The position numbers and the translations under genes are program-made. Shown piece by piece: positions 36,437-44,855 of a stretch of DNA of 64,000 nucleotides (positions are counted from its first letter, which is position 1; the number at the start of each line of letters is the position of its first letter). Source of the stretch: an uncultured Shewanella sp. (GTDB lineage: Bacteria; Pseudomonadota; Gammaproteobacteria; Enterobacterales; Shewanellaceae); NCBI RefSeq assembly GCF_947501665.1, contig NZ_CANMWS010000028.1, forward strand, positions 1 to 64,000. Reading direction: 5' to 3'. The notes under the pieces were generated by a model. It was not told where the DNA came from and did not search any database. It was given only the letters and a program-made list of their open reading frames with translations.

Positions 36437-36842
36437 AACTTGTCATTTCGATTACTCATTAAAAGTAATGATGCACATAGTAAATAACCTGAACTCGGCT
36501 TAAGCAGCACCATTAAATATTGCTATTTTATCTCCTATTTGTGTTGTATTTTCTACTAATAGTGGGCTATTAGGCACTAAACCCCGCCATTATATCGACA
36601 TTTAACAAAAAATGATAAATAAAAACAAGAAATCAATTTAATTCATTGATTTTCATATAATCGGGTTTAATCCAGGCACTTATTACCCCAAGTTCAGGTT
36701 AAATAGTATTAAACACTTATCTTTAATAGATAATTTACCATTAACGACTAGGACTGGTTGACAATTAACCATAATCATCTGATTAAGATACAATTCTACT
36801 CTTTAAAATTCATATATCTCTAAAAATGTAGCGATAAGCAAT
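36437..36842. other. Non-coding stretch with an inverted repeat pair
   Basis: No gene seen. TAACCTGAACTCGG at 36485-36498 is mirrored by the reverse complement TAACCTGAACTTGG at 36688-36701 (one mismatch), enclosing about 217 bp. The same motif also occurs at 26790-26804 near the NTF2-like gene. This looks like the ends of a small mobile or dispersed repeat. The DNA between is AT-rich with no reading frame. Confidence 0.5.
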
Positions 36843-37113
36843 GATGACGAATTCATTCACTGCTTTCAGAAAAGCAACGAACAGCGTAAAGCAAGAAAAA
36901 CACCTCGAATTCATGATACCGAATGATATAAAGAGAGAAACCTTATAAAACGATTATTTTAAAGAATTAAAACAATACCGCAGAATAGCGACACGCTATG
37001 AGAGAATAATTAAGCATTATTTAAAGACGATTCAAATAACAGCTTCTATGTTTTACTTAGCGAAATTGTCAACACCCCCTAATTTTATACCTAAACTTAT
37101 TAAGCAAGTCTAA
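36843..37113 (+). pseudogene. IS5-family transposase C-terminal remnant
   Basis: Broken frames spell out a transposase end. One frame reads NEQRKARKTPRIHDTE, a stop, then YKERNLIKRLF; after a frameshift near 36963 the next frame reads FKELKQYRRIATRYERIIK and runs to the stop at 37111-37113. The YKERNLIERFF...RRIATRYEK pair is the hallmark of IS5/ISL2-type DDE transposases, including the catalytic-region Glu. At least one in-frame stop and one frameshift make it inactive. It marks past insertion within the serB-radA island. Confidence 0.8.
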
Positions 37114-38117
37114 TTATCAACTTTTCTATTACCAATTAAAAAATCATAAAAATAAGAAAACACTCCCTTTTTATCTTTCTGATTCAAAAGGCTTAAAATT
37201 AAATTTGCAACTTGTTCATTGGTTACTCCTGAAGTAATCACCTTTTGTTGACTGCCTATCTCTAAAGGAAACAGGTCTGCTAAATTCCCATTGAAATAGC
37301 AGTCAGCCACCTCTTGATTAGAAATTTCATATTTGTCCATAAATTGCTCACGAAGAGAAGGCGAGAAAAATGAAAAAACTTCACCTTTCTCTTTAGCCAT
37401 GACATCTTGAAGAACTTTTCTCATTTTCCACTGCTCTTTATTATTGAGATGTGGGTTACATATCCTAGCAATTTCTATTGCTGATTTGGAATAACTTGGA
37501 TTCTTCCTTTGTTTTATTGATCCCGACAATAATCGACTACCAATAATCCCTGCAAAATCATTAATCAAACCAGTCTGTGATGCAATATGATATGATTTTA
37601 TAATGAGTTGTTTTTTACCAAATTCTAATTGGAAATCATTAAGTATACGCATATAATTTAATGCACTTTCTGGTTTGAAAACGTTCAAAAAAGTATCAAA
37701 ATCAAAAGTTCTTCCCTGATGAATATTCTGAGTATACATAGATTCAACAAAGTCATCCTGTCTTCGTAAATAAGTCACAATTGATACATTATATTCTTGA
37801 GTTGCTTCGCGCAAAATTTTTGCTGTTATCGCAGAATTTTTATAACCATTATTAGGGTCCCCCATCAAACACTCACTACTCATAACATAATGATCCACAT
37901 CACTGTGTTTTTTAATATTTTTCTTAAGTGATTTTTTTAATCTATCCACAATACTGCTATTGTATGTATCCATCACCATGAGATCTTTTATGCACTTAGG
38001 TGGCTTAATATATCGCCAGCCTTCCCTCACTCCCATTTCAGTGTTTTCTTGCAATGAATGCTGAATCGTCGTTGAACCTGTTTTATGTGAGCCAATATGA
38101 ATATAAATATGTACCAT
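37110..38117 (-). CDS. Sulfotransferase-family protein
   Basis: Predicted 335 residues. IHIGSHKTGSTTIQHSLQ near the N-terminus is the 5'-phosphosulfate loop of PAPS-dependent sulfotransferases. SSECLMGDPN and VTYLRRQDDFVESMYTQNI supply the 3'-phosphate Arg/Ser region. It would transfer sulfate to a sugar or other hydroxyl acceptor, unknown here. The ATG at 38117 (GGA upstream) is preferred to an in-frame start at 38162 because the protein then begins directly before the PAPS loop. It lies among surface-glycan genes, which suggests glycan sulfation, but this is inference. Confidence 0.82.
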   Translation of the reverse strand: MVHIYIHIGSHKTGSTTIQHSLQENTEMGVREGWRYIKPPKCIKDLMVMDTYNSSIVDRLKKSLKKNIKKHSDVDHYVMSSECLMGDPNNGYKNSAITAKILREATQEYNVSIVTYLRRQDDFVESMYTQNIHQGRTFDFDTFLNVFKPESALNYMRILNDFQLEFGKKQLIIKSYHIASQTGLINDFAGIIGSRLLSGSIKQRKNPSYSKSAIEIARICNPHLNNKEQWKMRKVLQDVMAKEKGEVFSFFSPSLREQFMDKYEISNQEVADCYFNGNLADLFPLEIGSQQKVITSGVTNEQVANLILSLLNQKDKKGVFSYFYDFLIGNRKVDN

Positions 38118-38256
38118 ATAAAATCCGATTAATTTATAAAGATGATGAATAACAATAAACAATGAAATGATATAAACTTAATACTTACTTGCAGCTTAAG
38201 ATTTACGTAAAATTACTAATAACCTAAATATAGTAATTACTTAAGTATAAAAAATA

Positions 38257-39102
38257 CTAATTGCAATTAAAGTTCTCTTTGTTAACGCCATTAACCTCTA
38301 AATAATCAAGTATCTTGTTTGATAATTTAGTGTCCATATGTTCTTTCCAGTCACCCACTTTTCCACTTCGAATAAAAGAGCTTCCTTTAAATTTTTCAGG
38401 TGATGCAATAATCGCTTTTCCAGTTAATGATTCCATTTTCTTAACGGATTTTTTAGAAGATAAATCAATACTTTTTAATAAAATATCATTATTAACATCT
38501 ACATTTAAGAAAGATAATAATTTATGAAAAACTTGCTCTGGTTTTTTAATTAAACATTCATATTTAATTAAAAGAGTTGTTTCTGGTTGTTCTGATAGTA
38601 TTTTCATTTGTGCTTGGTGATTTTTAATATATGGATCAGCAAGTTTTTTCCATAACTGATGAATACTTTTATGACTTCCTCTATTTTTATAATGAAAAAA
38701 ATAACTGCTCGTAATGTAATCAAGTGGATTTCTTGTCATAAGAATTCTTTGTTTAGAATAGTCAATTATGTTTTCATGGGTATGAACAATCAAAGAAAAA
38801 TCATACTCCTTCAAAATACTCCCTTGTTCGCTTATTATTTTTGAGGGAGATACATGCTTTATAACTTGATGGGTACTATGAAAAAATGACAATTTACTTT
38901 TAATTAACTCAATATTATATTCCTGTTTACTTTGCAAACTAAAATAGTTAATCAAAAAGTTTATCGTGTAAGTTGTTCCTGACTTCATCTGAGAATAAAA
39001 CCACACATTATCTTTACTCAAAGAAGACAGCAACAGATCTTGCTGTATTTTATTCAGCTTTTTATCTGTTCTACTATGCAGCATTTTTTTAATTTTATTC
39101 AA
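38257..39102 (-). CDS. Sulfotransferase domain protein
   Basis: 281 residues. FYSQMKSGTTYTINFL (35-50) is the PAPS 5' loop, RILMTRNPLDYITSSYF the 3'-phosphate region with Arg and Ser, and FIRSGKVGDWKEHM near the C-terminus the RKG..GDWK motif of Sulfotransfer_1 enzymes, so all three signature elements are present. It differs in family branch from the neighbouring sulfotransferase, so the two are not a simple duplication. The start is unclear: TTG at 39102 or ATG at 39084, neither with a strong ribosome site. AT-rich. Confidence 0.85.
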   Translation of the reverse strand: MNKIKKMLHSRTDKKLNKIQQDLLLSSLSKDNVWFYSQMKSGTTYTINFLINYFSLQSKQEYNIELIKSKLSFFHSTHQVIKHVSPSKIISEQGSILKEYDFSLIVHTHENIIDYSKQRILMTRNPLDYITSSYFFHYKNRGSHKSIHQLWKKLADPYIKNHQAQMKILSEQPETTLLIKYECLIKKPEQVFHKLLSFLNVDVNNDILLKSIDLSSKKSVKKMESLTGKAIIASPEKFKGSSFIRSGKVGDWKEHMDTKLSNKILDYLEVNGVNKENFNCN

Positions 39103-39380
39103 GGAGTTACCACATTAATCAAAGTTTAAAAGTAAGGCAGTCTTACCTATATAAAAAACTCAAAAACGATGAATTTATTATAAGTAATCTTAGCCTCAAA
39201 TGAACAATATTTAATGTACTTTACACTATAATGATGTCACTCTCAATTTTAATAAAATAATTAGCTTGTCATTCAATAACATCATATTGAAGGTGTCTCA
39301 TCGTCATATTAAATAGACAATTATCCAATACAATCCTTTACATAGGCTTAAACGTAATAAATCTAAATAATTCACCTACA

Positions 39381-40307
39381 TCAATGACAAAAATGCAAAT
39401 ACCACTCATTGATTCGAGGAAAAAACTCTTTCGCTATATCTTGATGGATCAGCATACCAGCGTGATCGTAATCATGCTTAAAACCTTCTTTTTTGGATAA
39501 CAATGTGTATTGAGATTCTTGAAATTGGCACTCGTCTATCATCCTTTGCACATCACAAGGATGACCGAGAACTTTATCGCCTTGCCCAGCGATAAACCAA
39601 GTCTTAGGCCAATGGGTTTTTTTTGCTGCTTTTGCGTAATCAAAACCATCATCTGTGTCAATCCAATCACCACTTACCCACTTAACACTTTGCTTTAAAG
39701 AATTTTTACTTTCATTGTCCATTCCTAAGCGCCACTTATCTGCGGGAAAATATCCTTTTTTCCAAGCAATCAATGGGGCTAAATGACTCCATCCAAGTTT
39801 AATGATGAGCCATTTTTTTAAAGAATTAATCTTAACCCTACGTTTACTGCCAAAAGTGACAAAAGACGCCACATTACGTTGAAAATACCCATAACGAGCA
39901 ATGGCACTTGCCATTAACACCCCCCCCCAAGAATGCCCACACCAGTGGACTTTATCAATATCTGGGTGCTGAGCTAAAATATACTGCTGTACTAATGGTA
40001 ACTGCTCTCTGATCACTTCCCCTTGTCCTAAATGAGAACCACGAGCCAGTTTAGGTGCACTTTTTCCACGCCCCTCAATATCCATTACATAAACGATAAA
40101 ACCTTGATTCGCTAAATAACTCGCTAGCCCTTTATTAGACTCACTATAAAATACTCGTCCATTAGATATAGCACCATGTAACATCAATATAGGCGTTTTA
40201 TGTTTAACCGATTGATTCGGCGTAAGCTGCCGCACATGCAAATGGCCTGTATGATAAGGAACAAATAAGGATTTTTGATTTATATTCACAATATTAAGCA
40301 ATAACAA
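39381..40307 (-). CDS. Alpha/beta hydrolase
   Basis: About 308 residues. LMLHGAISNGRVFY gives the oxyanion region, GHSWGG the nucleophile elbow (Ser126) and GFKHDYDHAGMLIHQD a His-containing C-terminal block. VYVMDIEGRGKSAP resembles lipase or esterase members. No signal peptide is evident. The substrate is unknown. The upstream TTG start is weak; GTG at 40289 is an alternative. It is the last gene before serB in the accessory region and could belong to either side. Confidence 0.8.
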   Translation of the reverse strand: MLLLNIVNINQKSLFVPYHTGHLHVRQLTPNQSVKHKTPILMLHGAISNGRVFYSESNKGLASYLANQGFIVYVMDIEGRGKSAPKLARGSHLGQGEVIREQLPLVQQYILAQHPDIDKVHWCGHSWGGVLMASAIARYGYFQRNVASFVTFGSKRRVKINSLKKWLIIKLGWSHLAPLIAWKKGYFPADKWRLGMDNESKNSLKQSVKWVSGDWIDTDDGFDYAKAAKKTHWPKTWFIAGQGDKVLGHPCDVQRMIDECQFQESQYTLLSKKEGFKHDYDHAGMLIHQDIAKEFFPRINEWYLHFCH

Positions 40308-40554
40308 CTAGAAATTTACTTAATAAATTACTGAGTAAATGCAACAAAAACAAGAGTAATAACTCTAATCTAAACAAATAATAACGAATAAACAAACATA
40401 CTTGTTAATATCTAATTATTTCAATAATATAACATAATATTTTAAACAGAATTTTTTAGTCTATCTTACGCAAAAAAATTTGTATCATATTGTTTATAAA
40501 AATAAATTAGATTAATGCCCACAGAGCCTCAAACAACACTTATGGGCAAAAATA

Positions 40555-41535
40555 TTAAGCAAGATGCAACAAAAATGGAAGTGCTTTTAAATCCATTTTA
40601 TGAATTGCAATATCAGCAACTTGCGTTAATTTAGGCTTACCATGAAAAGCAATACCAAAATCAGCAGCTTGGATCATAGGAATATCATTCGCTCCATCTC
40701 CAATTGCCAAACATTGTCCAGACATGATCCCCCAGCGCTCAGCACAAGCAACTAAGGTATCAGCTTTAAATTGAGCATCCACGACTTGACCACTCACCTC
40801 ACCCGTTAATTTTTCATTTTCAATCACTAATGTATTCGCGAATGCAGCATCAAGATCCAGCTCATTTTTTAAATACTCGACAAATGCAGTAAAACCTCCA
40901 GACGCTAAAACAAGATACCAGCCATAAGATTGTAACTCTTTGACCATCTCCTCTAATCCTGGCATTAACGGCAAACGATGACATAATGTTTCAATGATAC
41001 TTGCCTTAGCGCCTTTCAATTGTGCCACCCGCGCACGTAAGCTTTCTTCAAAATCTAATTCACCTTGCATCGCTCTTTCGGTGATTTCGCTCACAGCCTG
41101 ACCCACGCCCGCCATTTTAGCGAGTTCATCAATACACTCAATTTGAATCGCTGTTGAGTCCATATCCATCACCAACACACCCGCTTGATTTAATATTGGG
41201 GGATTAGCGGATAAATGAAACAATTCGATACCACTTTGAGAGGAAAATGTGTCTAGCTCCTCCTCTGTCAGCGCCACTTTAAGTGCAATTTCAATACACA
41301 AATATTGTGATTGTCTGTCTATAACAGCCATTGACAAGTCTTGTTTTATTGTCATTAACCACTGCGCCAATAAATTTTCATCATTTTGAGTTTGGTATAT
41401 CAAACGATACCTGAAGGCCCCTTTTGGAAACTCGGCTTCCTCATATCGAGTGAAACACATCTCATCAATAATACATTCCGGCAAAAGAGTCTCTCTTAAC
41501 CAAGACAATAACGGTGCTTGAGTCAAACTTTTCAT
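40555..41535 (-). CDS. serB: Phosphoserine phosphatase
   Basis: Predicted 326 residues, the usual enterobacterial/Shewanella SerB size. Last step of serine synthesis. HAD-family motifs: VMDMDSTAIQIECIDELA with the nucleophile Asp, LASGGFTAFVEYL (Ser motif), and AIGDGANDIPMIQAAD with the Mg2+ Asp. An N-terminal regulatory domain fills about 1-115. The ATG at 41535 is used (GGAGAG ten bases upstream); the TTG at 41553 is disfavoured. It is divergent from ytjB, as in E. coli, but separated from radA by accessory genes. Confidence 0.96.
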   Translation of the reverse strand: MKSLTQAPLLSWLRETLLPECIIDEMCFTRYEEAEFPKGAFRYRLIYQTQNDENLLAQWLMTIKQDLSMAVIDRQSQYLCIEIALKVALTEEELDTFSSQSGIELFHLSANPPILNQAGVLVMDMDSTAIQIECIDELAKMAGVGQAVSEITERAMQGELDFEESLRARVAQLKGAKASIIETLCHRLPLMPGLEEMVKELQSYGWYLVLASGGFTAFVEYLKNELDLDAAFANTLVIENEKLTGEVSGQVVDAQFKADTLVACAERWGIMSGQCLAIGDGANDIPMIQAADFGIAFHGKPKLTQVADIAIHKMDLKALPFLLHLA

Positions 41536-41578
41536 TACTTTATTTCTCTCCAACTATCGAGGCTTCGCAAAATCATTT

Positions 41579-42289
41579 ATGATGAAATTTGCATACAATA
41601 AATTAAGGTGCGGCGTGTTTTTCCTTAAAGGTCTAAAAAAGAGCCATAGAATTAGTCGACTTATCCAGATCATCATAGCAATTTTATTGATGATTAGTTT
41701 GTTTCAACTCTGGGAAACAAGCCTACTACAAGGCCAACAGCTTCTAAAGTCTCAAACAGAAAAGATGGCACGTTTATTTATACAACAAACGGCTTACGCA
41801 GCAGCGCCCGCTTTGAAGTTAAAAGATAAACAACAACTTAGTTGGCTTGCTAATGCCTTAATTCAAGATCCAAAGGTGATGTCAGCGAGTATTTTTAATC
41901 ATGATGGTGTCAGACTTGCATTTGCTCAAAAAGTTATCGATACTCCCCTAACACCCAACTCGCATACCTTAACCAGCATATTGAATAGTTACCCACCTTA
42001 TGTTGAACCCATATTACAAGACGATGAAAACTTGGGCTATATTGAGCTTAGACTGACTCCTAATTCTTTTCTGGATGATATAAAAGCCGCTCATGAACTG
42101 AATATGGAACAACAACAAATCATGCTACTTATTGCGGGCATCATTGGTATGCTGCTTTCACGTTCGCTCTCCTATAAACGCGTTTATGTTGATAGACGTA
42201 AAGCGCGGATAAAATTAATTAAGCGATTAAGAAAACAATCACGATCTAAGCAGGATAAGCAGGATAAGCAGGATAAGCAGGATAGATGA
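41579..42289 (+). CDS. ytjB: YtjB/Smp-type membrane protein
   Basis: 236 residues. It has an N-terminal membrane helix (LIQIIIAILLMISLFQLW), a periplasmic segment with sensor-like character (TEKMARLFIQQTAYAAAPAL), a second helix near 180-195 (IMLLIAGIIGMLLS) and a basic cytoplasmic tail. It matches the SMP/YtjB family always found divergent from serB. The tail ends in four exact KQD repeats plus Arg, from a 9-bp tandem DNA repeat. Its function in this group is not well established. Confidence 0.85.
   Translation: MMKFAYNKLRCGVFFLKGLKKSHRISRLIQIIIAILLMISLFQLWETSLLQGQQLLKSQTEKMARLFIQQTAYAAAPALKLKDKQQLSWLANALIQDPKVMSASIFNHDGVRLAFAQKVIDTPLTPNSHTLTSILNSYPPYVEPILQDDENLGYIELRLTPNSFLDDIKAAHELNMEQQQIMLLIAGIIGMLLSRSLSYKRVYVDRRKARIKLIKRLRKQSRSKQDKQDKQDKQDR
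42248..42283 (+). repeat. In-frame 9-bp tandem repeat in ytjB
   Basis: Four exact copies of AAGCAGGAT encode Lys-Gln-Asp four times at the end of YtjB. Because the unit is a multiple of three, copy-number change alters tail length without breaking the frame. Confidence 0.95.
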
Positions 42290-42407
42290 ATACATTAATC
42301 ATATATCAAGCAAAATTAAAAATAATAGCAATAATATATTTTTATCTAAATGTCACTGAAATTATCCCCATTTCAATGGAAGCCTTTTCGATTTTATTGT
42401 TCCCCAA

Positions 42408-42440
42408 ATTAAGGGGACTTAATCAAAGAGCCCCTTTAAT
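42408..42440. terminator. Hairpin between ytjB and the small secreted gene
   Basis: TTAAGGGG at about 42409-42416 pairs with CCCCTTTAA at about 42431-42439 (one bulged base). A competing hairpin, TCCCC/GGGGA, sits at 42401-42417 and shares the GGGG. It could end ytjB or the minus-strand small gene; the T runs are modest, and the exclusive alternative fold is unusual for a plain terminator. Confidence 0.45.
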
Positions 42441-42498
42441 CTCACACTTGAAAAACACTTTCAATCAAAAAGGTTAATATTATTGATTATCCAAAAAC

Positions 42499-42621
42499 TT
42501 ACCACTTAACAAAAGGCAGGCCAGTCCCTTCTTCAGGCTGGTTGTCATCAGCAATAGAAGGCGTTGACACAGCAAAAACAGCAACGGCAGTAAATAATAT
42601 ATTAGCAATACACTTTTTCAT
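42499..42621 (-). CDS. Small exported peptide (40 aa)
   Basis: A small gene with good local signals. GGAG lies seven bases before the ATG. The product has a textbook signal peptide, a Lys start and then ANILFTAVAVFAVSTPSIA with probable cleavage after Ala, leaving only about 16 residues: DDNQPEEGTGLPFVKW. The mature part is acidic, then ends in an aromatic/basic Val-Lys-Trp. I do not recognise a family. It lies between ytjB (convergent) and deoD (same strand, upstream). Confidence 0.65.
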   Translation of the reverse strand: MKKCIANILFTAVAVFAVSTPSIADDNQPEEGTGLPFVKW

Positions 42622-42742
42622 ATACGAACTCCATTCAATGAAAGATTAAATTTTGACTCATCGCTAATTGGTACGCATTTACCTTGCCAAAAATACTCGT
42701 CTGCAGTATAAAAAAAGGGATAAAGTGCAAGTAGATATCAAT

Positions 42743-42764
42743 GAAGATGGCTCATGCCATCTTC
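42743..42764 (-). terminator. Terminator after deoD
   Basis: Perfect 9-bp stem GAAGATGGC / GCCATCTTC with a 4-base loop, 17 bases past the deoD stop on its strand. The T run is poor (ATTGATATC follows), so it may need help or act as an mRNA 3'-end stabiliser. Confidence 0.65.
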
Positions 42765-42781
42765 ACAATATCAACAACCGA

Positions 42782-43492
42782 TTACAACGTAATCGCTGCT
42801 TCTAATGTCATTTCAATCATTTCATTAAATGTTGTTTGACGTTCATCAGAAGAAGTAACTTCGCCTGTACGAATATGATCTGATACTGTCACAACACACA
42901 AAGCTTTAGCACCAAACTCTTTTGCAACGCCATAAAGGCCCGCAGCTTCCATTTCAACGCCAAGAATATCCATTTTTTCCATCACGTCGAACATTTGTGG
43001 ATCAGGTGTGTAGAATAGATCAGCAGTGAAAACATTACCAATGCGCGTGTTAATGCCTTTCGCTTTGGCTGAATCAGCAACCGCGGCAAGTAGGCTATAA
43101 TCACAAATGGCAGCAAAATCGTTGCCTTTAAAACGTAGACGATTCACATTTGAGTCAGTACATGCACCCATAGCAATAATCACATCACGCACTTTGACAT
43201 CTGTGCTAATCGCACCACAAGTACCAATGCGGATTAAATTTTTAACGCCATAATCTTTAATTAACTCAGTAGCATAAATTGAACATGAAGGGATCCCCAT
43301 GCCAGAACCCATAATGGAAATACGCTTCCCTTTATAAGTACCAGTAAAACCAAGCATATTACGAACATCAGTCACTTGCTCTACATTTTCTAAAAATGTT
43401 TCAGCAATGTATTTTGCACGTAATGGATCGCCAGGAAACAATACTGTTTCGCCAAAAGCACCATCTACAGCATTGATATGTGGTGTAGCCAT
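42782..43492 (-). CDS. deoD: Purine nucleoside phosphorylase
   Basis: 236 residues. Splits purine (deoxy)nucleosides with phosphate to base and (deoxy)ribose-1-phosphate. Hexameric PNP blocks: VLFPGDPLRAKYIAETFL, GSGMGIPSCSIYATEL, RIGTCGAI and GVEMEAAGLYGVA, ending in SDHIRTGE with the catalytic Asp. AGAGG lies eight bases before the ATG. Fourth in the deo series but 130 bases beyond deoB, an interval with AT-rich hairpins, so it may be partly separately expressed. Confidence 0.96.
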   Translation of the reverse strand: MATPHINAVDGAFGETVLFPGDPLRAKYIAETFLENVEQVTDVRNMLGFTGTYKGKRISIMGSGMGIPSCSIYATELIKDYGVKNLIRIGTCGAISTDVKVRDVIIAMGACTDSNVNRLRFKGNDFAAICDYSLLAAVADSAKAKGINTRIGNVFTADLFYTPDPQMFDVMEKMDILGVEMEAAGLYGVAKEFGAKALCVVTVSDHIRTGEVTSSDERQTTFNEMIEMTLEAAITL

Positions 43493-43622
43493 GGATATAA
43501 CCTCTAATAGTAAAAAATATAAGTCTTTTGATTAATAATGATTGTTCACAATTATTGCTTACAATCATTGTTCACTATCATCATGTGCTTTCACATATGA
43601 TGATTTCACGAAATTTAGCCAG

Positions 43623-44843
43623 CTAAATAAAAGATTTACCATAATCCATTGGTGATAAATCAAAATAAGTGGCGATGGACTGTCCCATGTCGGCAAAACT
43701 GTCTCTTAGACCTATGGAGCCTGCATTCAAACCGCCGCCATAAGCTAAAACAGGAACACGTTCACGAGTATGATCGCTTCCCGGCCAAGTAGGATCGCAA
43801 CCATGATCGGCTGTTAATAAGAGAAGATCATTTTCATCCAGTAACGCCAGTAACTCAGGTAGACGAGCATCAAAATACTCCAGTGCTTTCGCATAACCTG
43901 CCACATCTCGGCGATGACCATAATGCGAATCAAAATCAACAAAGTTGGTAAAAACAATGCTCTTGTCATTAGCCTGCTTAATTTCTTCAAGCGTCGCATC
44001 AAATAAAGCTGCCAGTCCCGTTGCCTTGACTTTTTTAGTGATCCCACAGTGAGCATAAATATCTGCAATTTTACCTACGCTCACCACTTCACCATTGGCA
44101 TCTTTTAATTTGTCCAATACCGTTTTTGACGGCGGCTCAACAGAATAATCACGACGATTACCTGTTCTGGCAAAGTCACTGGGTCCAGTTCCAACAAACG
44201 GACGCGCAATCACTCGGCCAATATTATAATCCGCTAAGGCTTCACGCACAATTTGACAAAGGGTGTAAAGATTATCTAACCCAAACGTTTCTTCATGACA
44301 GGCAATCTGAAAGACAGAATCAGCAGAGGTATAAAAAATAGGTTTCCCTGTTTTCATATGCTCTTCACCCAACTGCTCTAAAATCGTTGTGCCAGATGCG
44401 TGACAGTTACCTAAAAAATCTGACAATCCCGCTTTTGTCAAAATATCGTCAGTCAAAGCCTTGGGGAAAGAATTCGTTAAATCAGTAAAGTAGCCCCAAT
44501 CATATAAAACAGGCACACCCGCCATTTCCCAATGACCACTTGGCGTATCTTTTCCTGAACTCAGTTCATCGGCAAAACCATAAGTTCCAATCACATCAAT
44601 ATCTTTGCACTCTTCAAAACCTGCAGGAAAATGCCCTACACTTTCTTTAGATGCATGCGCTAAACCTAACCGTGTTAAATTTGGTAACTTAAGTGGACCT
44701 TCACGTCCAACATCCGCACGCCCTTCAGCACACTCCTTGGCGATATGACCAAAAGTATCGGCGCCTACATCTCCAAATTGTTCAGCATCGCTTGCTGCAC
44801 CGATACCAAACGAGTCCAACATTAAAATAAATGTACGTTTCAT
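43623..44843 (-). CDS. deoB: Phosphopentomutase
   Basis: Predicted 406 residues. Interconverts (deoxy)ribose-1-phosphate and -5-phosphate. Alkaline-phosphatase-like metal sites: LDSFGIGAASDAEQFGDVGA, ADTFGHIA, SGKDTPSGHWEMAGVP with the phosphorylated Thr, and LLTADHGCDPTWPGSDHTRE. The second of two adjacent ATGs (44843) is chosen, as in E. coli DeoB (MKR start) with GGAG seven bases upstream. The gap after deoA is about ten bases. Confidence 0.96.
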   Translation of the reverse strand: MKRTFILMLDSFGIGAASDAEQFGDVGADTFGHIAKECAEGRADVGREGPLKLPNLTRLGLAHASKESVGHFPAGFEECKDIDVIGTYGFADELSSGKDTPSGHWEMAGVPVLYDWGYFTDLTNSFPKALTDDILTKAGLSDFLGNCHASGTTILEQLGEEHMKTGKPIFYTSADSVFQIACHEETFGLDNLYTLCQIVREALADYNIGRVIARPFVGTGPSDFARTGNRRDYSVEPPSKTVLDKLKDANGEVVSVGKIADIYAHCGITKKVKATGLAALFDATLEEIKQANDKSIVFTNFVDFDSHYGHRRDVAGYAKALEYFDARLPELLALLDENDLLLLTADHGCDPTWPGSDHTRERVPVLAYGGGLNAGSIGLRDSFADMGQSIATYFDLSPMDYGKSFI

Positions 44844-44855
44844 CATCTTACTCCG

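Noticed and set aside
42286..42477. 63-codon frame overlapping the ytjB stop by ATGA
   Set aside because: It runs through the hairpin at 42408-42440, has no family character and no independent ribosome site.
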